From Purshia tridentata (Eukaryota > Streptophyta > Magnoliopsida > Rosales > Rosaceae): a stretch of DNA of 51,461 nucleotides. A program made the translations under genes and the position numbers. Location of the stretch: positions 1 through 51,461 of the forward strand of contig QANT01009060.1 in assembly GCA_003254885.1 (NCBI GenBank), read 5' to 3'. Below are positions 39,168-51,100 of this stretch, piece by piece. A model generated the notes under the pieces. The model did no database searches. It was given only the letters and a program-made list of their open reading frames with translations, and was not told where the DNA came from. Position 1 is the first letter of the stretch. Every line of letters starts with the position of its first letter.

Positions 39168-42100
39168 TCAACCTCGTTTTAGCCTTTTTATTCTCTCAAG
39201 GGCTCCAAGGCGGCCGTCCCCATCCTTTTCTTTAGTTGCAGCATCACCATCTTCACCCTCTTTTTCAGACTCTTTTCTCTTGTTAGCTAACTCTCCAAAG
39301 ACAGCAGATGGAACCTCCTTCTGTGCAATTTCAACCCTCTCATCATCTTCTGAATCACTTTCTTCGGGTAGTTCAATGTCTTCATGATTTGCAGTAGTTC
39401 TTATCTCTCCATCAGTCTGTGATTCTACGCCAGCACTCACAAAACCCACGTTTCTGCTGCCATCTTTAGCAGTAGTATCACTGGCCACAGGTGCTAACTG
39501 CCTCTCTAGAGCAGCCATTTCATCTTCAGGGACCCCAGCCTGTTTCAATTTGTCTTTTGCCTCATCAACGCTTAGCCTCTGATCCTTTTGCATCATATAC
39601 TCGGGTAGAATGAAGTGTGTCTGAAAGAACAATAAAAATAAGAATTGAAATGAGCAATTAAGAAATTCTTTCTCTGAGACGGTGAGACCTCTGCCTAGGT
39701 TGCTAGCAAAATTAAGTGTGACTAAATATTTTAGATAAAAGTAGAATTAGAATTAATGAACTTGCCTGGCTATAGCTTGCAGAAACACTTCGTTTAATTC
39801 GAAGCATCTCTCTGAAGGTATCTTCATTTCCATGTTGTACCTCAAACTCATGCCATTTGTTCCAGAACTCCGTATCAGATCGTGGATCAGAAAACTGTGA
39901 TGCAAATACATATACTCCCCGAGCACGATCAATTTCTCCCAAGCTCTTCTCAAGCTCACCATACTTCAAACACATTTTCTTCACATCTTTGTCTGGAAGA
40001 CCGGATTCTATTGCTTGCTCATATATCTCCCTTGTTTTGGGGATGCCAAATATCTCAGCTGCACGAGCAATATAGATTTCATACATGCTCAATTTCTCAT
40101 GGTTTGGAACAGACTTAGTTGCTTCATCATAAACCTTCATTGCACGCTTTGCTAGACCATAATCCTCCTCCAGTTTTGCAAATTGAAGATACAAAGGTTT
40201 TTTACAATCTGCAGGGGCCTGAAAGACCATGTTTAGGTCAGTAATGTATCACAATGAATTAAATAATGCAAAAAAGCAACATTCTAGCATTATTGAAAAC
40301 TGAAACAAATTTCAAAGTCATGAGGAATTACACACAAATTTATACACATAAGTAAAGCAGAGCAAGCAATATATATAGATCAGAAGGCAAACTCTTAAAA
40401 GGAACACCAAGAAAAATACAGGTTCTAGCAAGTCACGCAAAAGGCAGGTTACTAGATTGATTAAAGTTGAGTTATTTCCTCTGTGCTCCAGCCTTCCATA
40501 AGTTCCATTATTTTTTTTAATACTTGGTAAGATTTGAACTAAGACCTACCACAACCTCACCTACTTCTCACAACTGAATGCATGGAGCTATACAAAAGAA
40601 TGTCCTTGCACACCTCAAGCACCTTGGCTTATAATATTCAAGGTACACATTCATCCCATTACAAAATACACACATATAATCACATTGTGAAGACACCAAA
40701 ATAATAGTTGGATACAGAAAACACCATAACACACAAGTAAACAGTGTTGCAGGCCCCCCATGATTTGTAACTAAAAAGTAAACCACATCCAAAAACCATT
40801 TGGAACCTTTAATTACACCTCAATAATTTGTCAAGTTTCACTTTAAAAAATGAATAGTAGGCACTAAGAATGACACAACGAGACAGAATCTCAAGAATCA
40901 AACATATAGTTGCTAATCAGATAAGATAAAATCATTAACTAAGTCCAAAACCAAGGCAACAAATGTAGAAAAGCAATGCTTAACCCAGATAAACAATGGA
41001 ATAGGCAGTCCACTGTCAAAACTTTAGCACTTTAGAAATAACAGTGTAACTTATAGTACCACACAAAAGTCTAAAGAGAATGATAATGTTGTACCGCTTT
41101 AACAGCATCCTCAAATAGCAGTCTTGCACGTTCCAGTTTTGTCTTCCCATATCTCTTTACAAACTTGGAAAGATATGTAACCCATATGTCTTTAACATGA
41201 GGGTACTTAAATATCTGGGTACCCTTTTCATATACCTTGAATGCATCTTCAAAATATTTATGCTCCTGCAGCAGTCAAATTTTCATTGTAAGATATTTAG
41301 AAGTCAAATTTCCAAGAAAATAGCCATAGGAGGAATGCCATACCTCCAGAAGCAATGCATAATTAATTATGATTTGTGGTGTGGCTATTCTCAAATCCAA
41401 AATCCTCTCGTAAACTGCCCGAGTGGACTCTAATGTACCCAGGCTCTCCTCCAAGTCTACATAAAAAGTCCAAAGTCTAAGGGATTTATGCAGCTTCATC
41501 TGAACAGGTTCATGTCCATCAGCAGCCACTGCAAGAGCATAAACCAAAGGTTCAACAGTTAGTTATCGTTTCACAAATTCCAAACAAATCAAACCGATCA
41601 AGATGATAATTAACTTTAAAAAACATATATCTGTCTCCAAAGTAAGAATAGAAAATAGCATAAATAATTATAAGCAGGATACTAGGTGCAACATTTATAT
41701 AAACAGAAGCATATCTATGTTTGAAATTTATATAAACAAAAAAAGCTTCAAAAAATATTACATAAACTAAATAATTATAATACTGAAAAAAAAAACCTCT
41801 GTAAAGTTTTTATTTGAACTTCCAACTCACACACTATTAAATAATGTAGTGTCATATTTAAATGTAATCAACAGGCAAAACTACCCAGCAAACCAATGAA
41901 AGATGAGCATTACCTCTTCGTTTCACTTCAACCGATGGCTCTGCTGTGGCCCGCCTCATCAGTTCCAACGCTCCTTTGAAATTCTTATGCCTCAATTCCA
42001 TTTCTGCCCACTCACACCAAAGACTAGCCAAATTATCCACAGTCTTGTAGTTCACCTGCACTGCTTTATCGAAGATCACTCTTGCATTTGCAATATCTTT

Positions 42101-43417
42101 GTGGTTCTCATACAACTTAGCAAAAGCGACCCACAACGTATGAGGCTTCCCCACTGCTTTCATAGGATCAACGGTTCTCACCGCCTCAGTGTAAGTAAGT
42201 ATCTGCTTTGTGGGATTGCCCTCAAAGAGCTTCACTCTTCGGTGCCACTGCTCTACATTATGTGGATTTTGTCGTAAAAGAACACTATTAGCCAGTATAG
42301 GTCTTCTATCCATGAGATGGTCCAATCGAGCCAACCTCAAATCAACGTCCTTATCATCATATAACCAAAACCCATTGAGTATTTTCTTCTCAAACTCAGC
42401 AACAGACAGGTTTACATCTGACCGAACATCTTCTTCCTCCTCGTTTCCATTCTCTTCCACCATCGCTTCTTCTTCTTCCTCCTCATCACTCATATCCATG
42501 TTCTCCATCTTATGAGCAAGCATGCTCTCTTCAAACTGAGCATAGGAATCAAAAATCACACTAAAATCTCTCACCGTTACCACAGTAGTCATACCCTCCT
42601 CAAATATATCCCTCGCCTTCTCGTGCAAATTCCTCCTAATGTAATACTCCGCAAGCGAAGTCCACAACCGTCCCACCTCATCTGTAAACTTCCTAATCCC
42701 ACCTCTAATTATAGCATCAACATTGAGCCCCGAAACCTCCGTAGCGTGCTTAGTAAGCAAATCACACAATTCCAACCACAGCCTATGCTTTGTCTTCCCC
42801 TTTATCGAATAAAATTGATCGTCATTCAACACCGAAGCGAGCCTCTCGGAGGCCTCTTGCCAAAGACTAGAATTTATCAAAAACTCAATGAAATCTTCAA
42901 TATGGGTAGGGTCATATTTCAAGTACCTGCGATAAACCCGAAGCGAGGTCTCGATTGGGACACCCTTTTGGCTGACGAATATGAGGTACGGCTCCCAAAT
43001 GCGGTCGTGTTGAGTCACCGGAAGGGCACACAGCGCTCTGTCGAAGGTCCGGCGAGTCCGGGTGACCAATTTCTGGTCTGTCAAGGTTTGCAAATACATA
43101 ATCCAAATCCTGGGCATTTTGTGCATTGTAACTAGGGCTCTTTCGAAGGTGTTGTTGAGGGTTTCGTACTGGGAGTGAGTTATGGGCAAGTTCCGAACGA
43201 GCTCGATACGTTCGCGAAGGTAAGCGTACCAAATCTTGTAGCTCCCAGGAAGGGCCTTGAGGGCTCGCTCGTAGATTATGAAACGCTTCTTGAATGGAGC
43301 TTCGGATCGAGCGATTAGGTAACGCCACCATAGCTTGAGGCTAAACGGGTTTCGTAGAAGCTCTTCTTCGTAAAGAAGGTCGTCTTGGGATGGGTATAGT
43401 TCCTGAGAGATCGACAT
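39168..43417 (-). CDS. SYF1: Pre-mRNA-splicing factor SYF1 (XAB2 homologue)
   Basis: HAT/TPR-repeat scaffold of the NineTeen (Prp19-associated) complex in the spliceosome; the human homologue XAB2 also acts in transcription-coupled repair. Five exons on the complement: 43417-41914, 41528-41344, 41265-41095, 40218-39766, 39620-39168; 2766 nt, 921 residues, near the family length. The first exon encodes LLYEEELLRNPFSLKLWWRY, then HAT repeats (FKKRFIIYERALKALPGSYK, IWYAYLRERIELVRN). An acidic insert (DMSDEEEEEEAMVEENGNEE) follows. The C-terminus has the family signature SVSASYSQTHFILPEYMMQ and ends LERIKRLKRG. The ATG at 43417 gives MSISQELYPSQDD; the open frame to 43423 uses a TTG. The fourth intron begins with GC, not GT (CAG|GCAAGT at 39766/39765). 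VPS28 lies divergently upstream. Confidence 0.96.
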
Positions 43418-44063
43418 GGGCAAGCAAAAATTTGCAGAGACTGGAGTTGTTAACCCCGGGAAAACCCTAAACCTCTCGAAACAATTTGCACGACTTTTAA
43501 TTGTGGGGGACGTTGAATTTTGGATGCCAAAATTTGGGGATGGGGAACAGAGCTCACTTTCAACTGGAATTAGAAATGTTGAAGAAATTAGAGGCAGAAC
43601 TTAACCAGGCAAACACAGAGGCCCATTGGACCACCATTTGTATTCTGATCTGTGTGCTGGGCCTCAAGCCCATTCTTGTTTGGGTAAATATCTAGTGGGG
43701 CTTCCAAACAAACCCCACCAGACCAAACGTGTTTAGATGGGCTAATGCGGGCCCATCATCAATGTTCATGAAATGACGGAAGGGACAAGGTCTTGGAAAC
43801 AGGGAAAGAAAGAAAGGCCCTGTCGCTTTCCAACTGCTACACGTAGATGCCGTAAGCAGCAACAATAATATGCGCCTTCGCACACGCAACTCCACCCCCC
43901 CTCTCTCTCTCTCTTCTTCTCTGAGAGACACACAGGCCTTCTCTCTCTCTCTCTCTTCCCCACCATAATTCTGTGAGCGCCACCCGTATCTGAGTTTTTT
44001 TATTTCTCGGCCACTCACCCAGGAGCAGTCCAAATTTTTTTATTTGCTCGAAGTTTCTCTGAG
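43418..44063. promoter_or_regulatory. Shared upstream region of SYF1 and VPS28
   Basis: The two genes diverge from here. On the VPS28 side, CT-rich tracts (CTCTCTCTCTCTTCTTCTCT at about 43901-43920 and a second at about 43940-43957) look like plant Y-patch/GAGA-type promoter elements or leader sequence. No TATA box is obvious. This fits housekeeping expression. Confidence 0.5.
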
Positions 44064-45197
44064 GTAATCTCTCAGCTACCCAATTCATTTTACATTCAGG
44101 AACATAAAGTTTCTGGATTCATGTTAAATTCGGTGGTGATTTATGCTGATGGGTGCTGTTTGGATGATGTGATTTGGTTTCGGATTTAGGGTCTTCTTTA
44201 TTTTGGTTATTCAGCGGCCATGGCCGCTTAAGATGAGGAGGGCCATGGGCTCATGGCTTCCATGTTTGCACACTTGAGAGATGAGGGCCATGGCTTCCAT
44301 GTTTACATAGTGAGAGGCTAATTTGTTTTTCGGTGTGTGTTTCTTTTGCCTATTTTTAATTTAGATCATAATATTTGTTTGATTTACTGGTTTTATCAAT
44401 TTTCTATTTTAAACTTCGATATTCAGGTATATTTAGTTTTCAGGTTTTATTAAGAGTTTAGATTGAAAAACAAATGCCATCCTAGAATGCAATTTTATTG
44501 AAAATAGTGGAGTCCAATACATTATTTATATGTTTGTGATGCTGAAGCTGCAATATTTATATGTAGGGTGAGATTATGAACATATAGGGTAGTTATCCGT
44601 GTTTCTTTTTGGTTTTTCATCTGGACTTTTTGCTAGTTTGCTGATTATATGATTCTGGTATGCTTCTTACTTGCGAAGATTATGTATTTTGCCCTGTTTG
44701 GTTTCCAAGATTTTGGATGAAAATTAGTGGAAAACTCGGTTTTGAATCTCGTCTTGTTCTCGAGCCAAAAAAAGAATCATCTTGGTTCTTTTTGCTGAAG
44801 CCAGATGGAAAAAGTCAGCTCATCAAAGTTGAATGTTGCAACAGACTTTATTGACTTGAGTTTCTGTGTTTTTTAGGCTAATGAACTGAAATTTTGTTGA
44901 CCAGCAAAGAAAACTGAAATATATGGTAATTTGGTATCTTATGAATCAAAGTTATTCTTTAACTGCATTTTCCCAGCAACCAAACTGACCCAATGTATTA
45001 ATATATATATATTTTTATCATAAGAATATGTTGATTTTCTTTGGATGCTTACTAAATATGCTCACCATCTCTGGGCTTGAATGAGATTGATGAAGTAAAC
45101 CATTTTTTCCCCTAATGTTGTGATCTTCCTTTTATCTTGCTGGTTGTTGAGTGAGGAATAAAATTTTATACTTTTCTTTTGTTTTCTTTCTATGCAG
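44064..45197 (+). other. Probable 5'UTR intron of VPS28
   Basis: A donor CTGAG|GTAATC at 44064 and an acceptor TATGCAG ending at 45197 bracket 1.13 kb of T-rich sequence with no coding potential. A single large leader intron before an intronless coding region is plausible for this gene. The following leader (45198-45321) is CT-rich. Confidence 0.5.
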
Positions 45198-45321
45198 TTC
45201 TTTCTTCAGTGAGTAAAGTTCTTTCTCCTTTGCGCGTGTCCCGTTCTCTTCTCCAATCCTCCACATACACACGCATACCCAAGAATTCTTCTCTTCTCCA
45301 ATTCCCCCCCACCTTCGTAAA

Positions 45322-45951
45322 ATGGAAGTGAAACTTTGGAATGACAAGCGTGAAAGAGAAATGTATGAAAACTTTTCTGAATTATATGCCATCATCAAGG
45401 CCACTGAGAAGCTGGAGAAGGCATACATTCGCGATGTGATCTCGTCATCAGTGTATGAGACTGAATGCCAGAAACTCATTGCCCACTTTAAAACTCTGGC
45501 TTCCACGCTTAAAGACACCATCCCAAGCATTGAGCGCTTTGCGGATACATACAAGATGGACTGCCCGGCAGCTATAAATCGCCTTGTGACCTCTGGGGTG
45601 CCTGCCACAGTGGAGCACCGGGCTGCTGCAGCTTCCTCCATGACTTCCTCGGCTGCTGCTGTGGCAGAGTGCACACAGAACTTCATTACGGCAATGGACT
45701 CATTGAAGCTGAATATGATTGCAGTCGATCAGGTGCACCCCTTGCTTCAAGACCTCGCAACTTCTCTTAATAAGCTGACCTTTCTGCCGCCGGACTTTTT
45801 GGGTAAGGTAAAGTTGAAGGAGTGGATTGCAAGGCTGTCAAAGATGGGAGCAGCCGATGAGTTGACTGAGCAGCAGGCTAGGCAGCTTCACTTTGATCTT
45901 GAGTCATCCTATAATTCATTTATGGCAGCTTTGCCCAATGCTGGTACTTGA
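45322..45951 (+). CDS. VPS28: Vacuolar protein sorting-associated protein 28 (ESCRT-I subunit)
   Basis: VPS28 joins VPS23 and VPS37 in ESCRT-I, which sorts ubiquitinated membrane cargo into multivesicular bodies and links to ESCRT-II. One uninterrupted coding exon of 630 nt encodes 209 residues, the usual plant length. The N-terminal core (MEVKLWNDKREREMYENFSE, ELYAIIKATEKLEKAYIRD) is followed by the EYETECQKLI-like segment (here VYETECQKLI) and ERFADTYKMDCPAAINRL. The C-terminal four-helix domain starts near residue 110 (VAECTQNFITAMDSLKLNM, then DQVHPLLQDLATSLNKL). LARLSKMGAADEL-type sequence (IARLSKMGAADEL) and an ALPNAGT end are typical. From memory the Arabidopsis orthologue (At4g21560) lies next to the DUF300 gene; here the two are 18 kb apart with three genes between them. 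Confidence 0.97.
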   Translation: MEVKLWNDKREREMYENFSELYAIIKATEKLEKAYIRDVISSSVYETECQKLIAHFKTLASTLKDTIPSIERFADTYKMDCPAAINRLVTSGVPATVEHRAAAASSMTSSAAAVAECTQNFITAMDSLKLNMIAVDQVHPLLQDLATSLNKLTFLPPDFLGKVKLKEWIARLSKMGAADELTEQQARQLHFDLESSYNSFMAALPNAGT

Positions 45952-46425
45952 CTGTTTTGAGTATTTGTCAATAAGCTGGCGTGATTTTTTCAAATCACCT
46001 TATATAGTGTTTTGTGCTCGATTAGAGCTGCTTGCTTGCTAGCTAGTACCTTACGGCTGCTTGATTGATTTCTAGTACCTCAGTGATCTCTCGGACGGGA
46101 TCACTAATTTTCTGCAGCCTATAAATTTTGGGGATGACTGCTTATCTGAACTACATATTAGTATCTTGTGCCAAAAACCATGCCAGATTTGATTTTCAAA
46201 CCATATTGTAGAAGTACTTGAATTCGGTTTCTTTCTTGATTCTTAATGGCATATTGTTTAGTTTAGTTGTTTACTCAAAGAATATGTATTAGCTGTAACC
46301 TGTAAACAAAAATGCAGAGCCTGTTGACTTGGAAAAGCAAGCAATTATGGATTTTGCGACCACTAGTATTGAGAATGTGTATTAGCTAATTGCCGTATAT
46401 TATTAGTTTATTTTGTAGTAGAAAG
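45952..46425 (+). other. VPS28 3' flank
   Basis: No coding exon is seen here. AATAAG/AATATG-like polyadenylation signals occur around 45970 and 46281. The stretch ends at the left edge of the probable transposon at 46426. Confidence 0.4.
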
Positions 46426-46584
46426 TAGGGCTGGGAGACCGGACCGGACCGGGCCGGGCTAAAATAGACAGGCCGGAAGACCGGACCCTTTTGGTAGGCA
46501 TGTTTGGAGACCAATACCGGGAGCGGCACCTTCGGTCAAACTCGGTCTGAACTTGGCCATGACCAAGACACAGACTTCACACTT

Positions 46585-46639
46585 CACAATCACAATCACA
46601 ATCACAATCACAATCACAATCACAATCACAATCACAATC
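46585..46639. repeat. (CACAAT)n hexanucleotide microsatellite
   Basis: About nine perfect copies of the hexamer CACAAT lie inside the probable transposon. The copy number is likely variable between individuals. Confidence 0.92.
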
Positions 46640-46904
46640 TTCACACCAATCTGGCAATCTCCTTCACGGCTTCACCTTGCAGAAAAATCCCCAATTGATT
46701 AATAATCTCAACCGACAAATTAGCCCCCATTAACAAAGCCCCAATTTACAGAGCCCCAATTAACAAAGCCCCTAACCCCAATCAATTATTAAAAAAACCC
46801 TTACCTTCAAATTCTTCAATTCTGGTTGTGGACTTGTGGCTGTGATTGTGAACTTGTAATTGTGGTGGCGAGCGGTGGTGGCGAGTGGCGAGACTGAGAG
46901 AGGC

Positions 46905-47100
46905 TGAGAGAAGAAAGAGTGAAAGAGAGAGAGCGAGCGAGCGACTGAGGCAGAGAGAGAGCGAGAGACTGAGATCATGGCGAGCAGTGGTGGCGTGAGG
47001 TGGTGGCTGAGACTGAAAGACTCAAGAGAGAGAGAGTGCGAGTTCTTTGTCTGAGAGATGAGACTGAAATCGTGAGAGATAGAGAGAGGCGACTGATATT
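46905..47100. repeat. GA-rich low-complexity tract
   Basis: Imperfect GAGAGA runs dominate about 200 bases on the plus strand, including GAGAGAGAGCGAGCGAGCGA and AGAGAGAGAG. A poly-T run follows at 47119-47134. Confidence 0.8.
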
Positions 47101-47610
47101 AGCTTAGAGACATTAAGGTTTTTTTTTTTTTTTTCACTCTTTGCGTTTTTAACTTTTTAGTTGTTACTGTTAGTTTAGTTTTCTTTTCTTTTCTTAATAT
47201 TGTCATATTTGTGCTGGACAAATTATGATTGCTTTTGTTGATTTAATTTTAACGTATTCAAAGTTGCTTAAGAAAATGAAACAGAGAGAATTGCATGTTA
47301 TTTCTTGACTGTTTGCTTTCTAGCTTTACTTATATTTATTTAAAAGATTATAAATATAATTTTCTATTTAAATTATAAGGTATAGTATTTAAAAATAGAT
47401 ATTTTTATTATATAAATTTTATACCTGGTCTGGTCCGGTCTACTGTTNCGGTTTTGATATTTTGGAACTGTTGGTCCAAGTACTTTGGCCTGTCCGGTAT
47501 GTAGACCGAAGGATCGGTCTTGGTCAAAGCTCGGTTTCGGTCTCCTTCGGTATCGGTATGGTCGGTCTTGATCCGGTCTTCAATTTTTCGGTCAAACTGA
47601 CTCACCCCTA

Positions 47611-47777
47611 GATCAGAGGATCGGTTCTATGGATCAGAGGACAGGTCCTACGGATCAGAGGACAGGTCCTACGGATCAGAGGACAGGTCCTACGAATCAG
47701 AGGACAGGTCCTACGGATCAGAAGACTAGTTCTATAGGTTAGAGGACAGATCCCATGGATCAGATGACCGGTCCTAC
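47611..47777. repeat. 21-bp minisatellite, eight units
   Basis: Units of GATCAGAGGACAGGTCCTACG start at 47611, 47632, 47653, 47674, 47695, 47716, 47737 and 47758. The middle four are near-identical and the outer ones degenerate. Each unit carries the short inverted pair AGGAC-AG-GTCCT. The first unit starts directly at the right end of the probable hAT element. Degenerate copies may go on to about 47840. Confidence 0.9.
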
Positions 47778-47839
47778 ATTGGCTTGTTTTTTTTGGCTTC
47801 CAGAGGACCGATCTCATGCTTTAGAGAATTGGTCCTACG

Positions 47840-50380
47840 TGTGATTTTTTACGATTTTGTATTTTAAATCTCAGTTTTTAAAGGTTTTAAAAGGCCTAAT
47901 TGATTGCCATCTCTTTCCTAATTGGTTTATATTTTGTTTCCTAGTTTATTAGGATTTGTCTCTTATAAATAGATTGTTTTAATCTTAAATCAAATTAGCT
48001 CACATATAATATACAATTTGAGAGATTGTGCATTCTAGGGTTTAGTGTGTGAGGCTTTTATTGATTCTATGAACATCCTCTTTGCATAAACACTAATCAT
48101 ATAGGATAGTTCATCGTGCATATATATAGATAGGTTGAATAGATTGTTCCTTGTGAATCTATTCAATCTATAACATTCATTCATACATCCTCCATCTTTG
48201 GTTGAACTCGAGCATTAAGGTTGAAGTCAAGTTCGTAAGCTCTCGTCTTCAGGGCGTTGGCAAGAAGTTCTCTACTCAATTCAAGTGATCGAAGAGATAC
48301 AAGTGGCGTGAGGTCAGTTTTACGTTTCTAGGAAGGAATCTAGATTAGTCTGAATCGAGTCATTGGTTGTAACTTTTCAGGTATCATAGTGGATTGTTTA
48401 TCTGGAATATGTCCCGCGATTTTTCCCAGTTGAGGGTTTTCTGCATCAACAAATATTTGTGTCCATTGTTTGGTTGTTTGATTGTTTTATTGATCAAGTT
48501 TAGTTGATTTTAATCCACTGCTTAAATAATCAACTTGGTAAAATTAAAATTGGGTAAATTGTTGTTAAATTCTATTGATTGTTAAGTGATCTAATTAGGG
48601 AATTTTAGGAAGTGGTTTTGGTTGACGAAACCTCAACTTATTTGTTATTAATACTTTTTCGATATTGAAACGGCTCTTGGATGACACTCGGTCGAGATAT
48701 ATTGTAATTGAAGCTTATTCGGGGAATTTTAACGGAATTAAAACATTTAAGTGTTGTTGGATTGGAAGCCGAAAAGGAAAATTTTTGGGTTTATCCTTTA
48801 AATGTAGGAAAATTGACCGAGATACCTAGGATACGTGCATATTTGCTTTACGATCTTAAATGGCTTATTAGTTGACACTTTATTATTCTTAATTTAGGTG
48901 ACACTCTCAAGACCCAAGACGACCCGGTGGTGGATCGACGCTAGACCCTCGATTTGTGAGTGGACTATGTGTTGAATAAGATATTAAACTTAAATCATTA
49001 AATCATATTTTCTTATCATGAATTGGATGGGAATTTGATGAATTAGAATAGGATATTGAAATTCAAATATTTTTCTTGAATAAGTTTTGAAAGATTTTTT
49101 TACATATCGATTATTTAAGGTTAATGGTTTCTTTAGAAAATGATTTTAGTTTATTATTTCATAAGTATGGTTATTTAATATTCTGAGTTATTTCGAGTAG
49201 TCTTGATTTGATTCTTGTATGAGGTTAATTAACCTTTTGGTTTATTTTGAAAGCTTGGGATTTGATTTATGCGGAACCTTTAGTTTCCAAGAAAGGTTTT
49301 ACATGAAGTTGGAGCATGTTAATTATAATGTTTTTTATGATCTCCAAAAACCTTACCTCTTTTTCCTCGTCTTTACCGAGTCTTTTATACCTTTATTCTT
49401 AATCAAATCATCCTAGATTTGATGGAATTAACTTCCTTATCCAAACTGATGAGGTTTCCACTTAACTGACTAGGCTCCTCATCGACCTGTCAAGGTTCTT
49501 TGTGGAAAACGTCGACGTTGCTGGCCAACTGCCGAGGCAGTTCTTATCACTAAAAGTTTAACCATTTAAAAAATCAGATTTAAATATTAATTTAAATTTC
49601 TATATAGTTTTAGTCCGAATGACCCTTTAAAATTAAATCCATTTCTAATTATTCCTTTAATGATTGAACCTATCTGTTCCATTGGGCCTCAACTCTTTGG
49701 GCTGACGAATTCAAAATTGGATTTTAAAGAAAAATAAATAATTCTTCTTATGGCCCATCAAGAATAGTTTCCTTAATGGTACACAAATTAAAGAAAACAA
49801 AAGCACACAAAACTAAAGTCTACAACAAAAAATTAAGAAACAGCCACCAACAACAACCAGGAAAGGAGTAGCCGCCTAAAAGGGAGCTGCAATTAAGTTG
49901 ATACCGCCAACAGCTTCGCATCAGCACAAAATCTTCAGACCCTGAAAGAAAAAAAAAAATTTTAGTCCAATCTTCTCAAACTAGAAACAATATCCAAAAT
50001 ATATAACACCCAGCTTCAGAGCATCAACCACCCCTATAGATACAAACAAAGCAACATGGTACAGAGAAGAGAGAAAGTAAATTTTTTCAAAAACAAAGCT
50101 TCTCACAAACTCATATTAGATAGTCTCTGTGCAAAGGAAATTTTTTCAAAATATATTTGCAATTTAAATTAAAATTTTATATGCATAGGGATTTTGTTAG
50201 AATACTCATTGCTTGCACCCAGGTGGATCAAATAAAAAACAGATGAGTCATATCATTGCACCCAAATGGAATGATGAATGCAAATTTATTAGTCAAAATC
50301 ACTATTTAAAATAACAAAGTTTTAACAAGGGAAAAAAAAGTAGTAAACTAGTGAGATTTTTTTAAGCAATAAAGGCATGT
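47840..50380. other. Gene-free, possibly decayed LTR-element sequence
   Basis: No coding exon is recognised. A TTATAAATAG box at about 47965-47974, followed by leader-like sequence and non-coding T-rich DNA, could be the remnant of an LTR, but I found no primer-binding site, polypurine tract or paired LTR. A CG-containing patch (CCCGGTGGTGGATCGACGCT, about 48923-48942) stands out from the AT-rich context. Confidence 0.35.
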
Positions 50381-50381
50381 A

Positions 50382-50623
50382 ATTGATCTACACGTACACA
50401 CATCATAAAACTATAGACAAATTATGCCTTTTTTTCTCTATCAAAAAATTTTATCCCCTTTTTTTTTAGTCTTAAAATTATGGCCATCATGTAGTTCTCA
50501 AACATTGATCTACACGTACACACATCATAAAACTATAGACGAATTATGCCTTTTTTTCTCTATCAAAAAATTTTATCCCCTTTTTTTTGTCTTAAAATTA
50601 TGGCCATCATGTAGTTCTCAAAC
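50382..50623. repeat. Two-copy tandem repeat of about 122 bp
   Basis: The segment from ATTGATCTACACGTACACAC to CATGTAGTTCTCAAAC occurs at 50382-50503 and again at 50504-50623. The copies differ by one substitution (GACAAATT/GACGAATT) and a small indel in the T/TA run. Such high identity indicates a recent local duplication. Confidence 0.93.
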
Positions 50624-50795
50624 TCCTTTCATGTAGTGTTCGAACCTTTGGTGTACAATAATCTAATGTCGTCATGTAGCGCTTGAACACTCAACTTTGG
50701 TCAAAATTTAAAGTGTCAAAAAAAGGCTAATTTGTATATATATATATACAGCAAGGCTCTATTGTGAAATTCTCACAAACTTCTAATTTGTAGAA

Positions 50796-51100
50796 TCCCC
50801 TTGAAGGGTCCACATGAGTCGTTTTGTATCGATCCGAACCGTTCATTTATTACATCTTCATTGATTGATCATCTTTACAAAAAATTAGTCAAATCGAAAA
50901 CCATTTGCCTATCTAACTTTGATCAAACAAATGAATAGTTTCATCGAAAATATTTAATTCGTCCATTTATTTGATCAAAGTTAGATATGCAAATAATTTT
51001 CGATTTGGCTAATCTTTTACAAGGATATCTATCAATAGAGATGTAAAAAATGAACAGTTTGGATTGCCACAAAACGACTCGTGTGGACCCTACAAGGAGA
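50796..51100. mobile_element. Foldback MITE (long inverted repeat)
   Basis: The left arm (about 50796-50938) and the right arm (about 50963-51100) are imperfect reverse complements. Left CCCCTTGAAGGGTCCACATG pairs with right CGTGTGGACCCTACAAGG, and left ATCTAACTTTGATCAAACAA pairs with right TTGATCAAAGTTAGATA. The loop is about 25 bases. There is no coding capacity. This is the structure of a foldback-type miniature inverted-repeat element; the superfamily is not clear. Confidence 0.88.

Larger units (their letters stand above)
46426..47611. mobile_element. Probable non-autonomous hAT-like DNA transposon
   Basis: The left end TAGGGCTGGG (46426) and the complement of the right end TAGGGGTGAG (47611 inward) agree at 8 of 10 positions. 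Both ends are crowded with short ACCGG/CCGGTC motifs: ACCGGACCGGACCGGGCC on the left, and GGTCCGGTC, TCGGTCTTGGTC and ATCCGGTC on the right. Terminal inverted repeats with clustered subterminal motifs are typical of hAT elements. No transposase frame is present. No convincing 8-bp target duplication was found, so the family call is tentative. The interior has a (CACAAT)n tract and GA-rich sequence. Confidence 0.5.

Noticed and set aside
42512..43135. 207-codon open frame antisense to SYF1
   Set aside because: It is a shadow of the long SYF1 first exon, with no similarity of its own.
45132..45686. 184-codon open frame antisense to VPS28
   Set aside because: It mirrors the VPS28 coding region, whose sense product is an unmistakable full-length family member.
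46426..47611. Host-site duplication proving a hAT insertion
   Set aside because: The eight bases on either side of the proposed ends do not match, so I kept the element call but at modest confidence.
47611..47777. CRISPR array
   Set aside because: The units are adjacent without unique spacers and the genome is eukaryotic.
47608..47817. Repeat protein with seven-residue units (RRTCPLI) on the minus strand
   Set aside because: The frame is simply the translation of a 21-bp minisatellite, since 21 is divisible by three.
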